Of a DNA stretch of 8,213 nt, positions 8,033-8,213 are shown piece after piece; position 1 is the first letter of the stretch; every line of letters begins with the position of its first letter. Source of the stretch: Rubrobacter sp. (GTDB lineage Bacteria; Actinomycetota; Rubrobacteria; Rubrobacterales; Rubrobacteraceae); assembly GCA_013815575.1 (NCBI GenBank), contig JACDFX010000052.1:1-8213 (forward strand). Direction: 5' to 3'. A model generated the notes under the pieces. It was not told the DNA's origin, ran no database searches, and saw only the letters and a list, made by a program, of their open reading frames with translations. The translations under genes were made by a program, and so were the position numbers.

Positions 8033-8054
8033 CTCGAAAGACGTCTACCGTCAA
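8026..8054 (-). promoter_or_regulatory. copA operon promoter (-35 TTGACG, -10 TAGGGT)
   Basis: On the minus strand TTGACG (8049-8054) is separated by exactly 17 bp from TAGGGT (8026-8031), which fits the actinobacterial TAnnnT -10. Transcription would start near 8019-8020, giving a leader of about 32 nt to GTG 7987. The leader is AT-rich and ends in a GGAG ribosome binding site. The -35 box overlaps the stop codon of the preceding gene. Confidence 0.65.
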
Positions 8055-8213
8055 GCTTGTCGGGTCAACCACGCGGGGTTCGGCCACAGGTCTTCATGCT
8101 TGGCGGTCGCCGCGTCGAATACCGGGGTCGGGCACTGTAGGGTGATCCCCGAAAAGTGGGGGTCGGCGAGAAGAGGCGCACCCTCCCATAAGCGTGCCCC
8201 AACGGGGGCTTTA
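8051..8213 (-). CDS. C-terminal 53 residues of an unidentified protein (runs off the window)
   Basis: One minus-strand frame is open from the window edge to a TGA at 8051-8053, and roughly three quarters of its codons end in G or C, as in neighbouring genes; the other frames are broken by stops. The fragment begins KAPVGARLWEGAPLLADPHF and ends NPAWLTRQA. It contains three Trp and segments such as SGITLQCPTPVFDAATAKHE and DLWPNPAW, with no membrane span. I do not recognise the family and assign no function. It has the same direction as copA and ends inside the copA -35 hexamer, so some read-through into the copper genes is possible. The short length limits certainty. Confidence 0.6.
   Translation of the reverse strand, partial: KAPVGARLWEGAPLLADPHFSGITLQCPTPVFDAATAKHEDLWPNPAWLTRQA

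Overview
The window comes from a very GC-rich genome whose codons end mostly in G or C, with frequent GTG/TTG starts, AGG and ATA codons and TAnnnT-type -10 elements. This suggests a high-GC actinobacterium. The protein style is reminiscent of Rubrobacter or a relative, but that is inference, because no rRNA or other phylogenetic marker is present. No mobile element, tRNA, rRNA or CRISPR array was found. Coding density is high, and the longest stretch without a gene is about 190 bp (1970-2161).

Left part (1-3196), + strand unless noted. A six-helix DUF1206 membrane protein lies at the left edge; its conserved N-terminus appears to be put out of frame by an 8-G run. It is followed by an unrecognised 144-residue helical protein. 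That gene converges with a minus-strand NUDIX hydrolase, their stop codons sharing one CTAG. Divergent from the NUDIX gene is an NAD(P)-dependent D-2-hydroxyacid dehydrogenase. The helical protein and the NUDIX hydrolase both look leaderless, each with a TAnnnT box exactly 6 nt upstream of its start codon.

Middle (3197-4684). A CNNM/CBS-pair transporter-like protein (HlyC/CorC family) has its own candidate promoter. Its only good ribosome binding site points to a CTG start codon. A perfect 16-bp palindrome separates it from the convergent copper genes.

Right part (4683-8054), minus strand. This is a compact copper-homeostasis operon in the order copA - csoR - copZ: a Cu(I)-exporting P1B-1 ATPase with two metal-binding domains, a copper-sensing repressor and a CopZ-like chaperone. 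A good promoter (TTGACG - 17 bp - TAGGGT) precedes copA, and its -10 box lies inside a 17-bp GC-tract element resembling CsoR operators. The expected circuit is that CsoR holds the operon off at low copper. Cu(I) binding releases it, CopZ carries Cu(I) to CopA, and CopA expels it. The CopA here carries an apparent ninth hydrophobic segment and a Met/His-containing tail. At the right edge, the C-terminal 53 residues of an unidentified upstream gene end inside the copA -35 box.

I see no clearly novel multi-gene system. The points most worth checking are the DUF1206 frameshift, the CopA C-terminal extension, the asymmetric operator and the non-standard starts.
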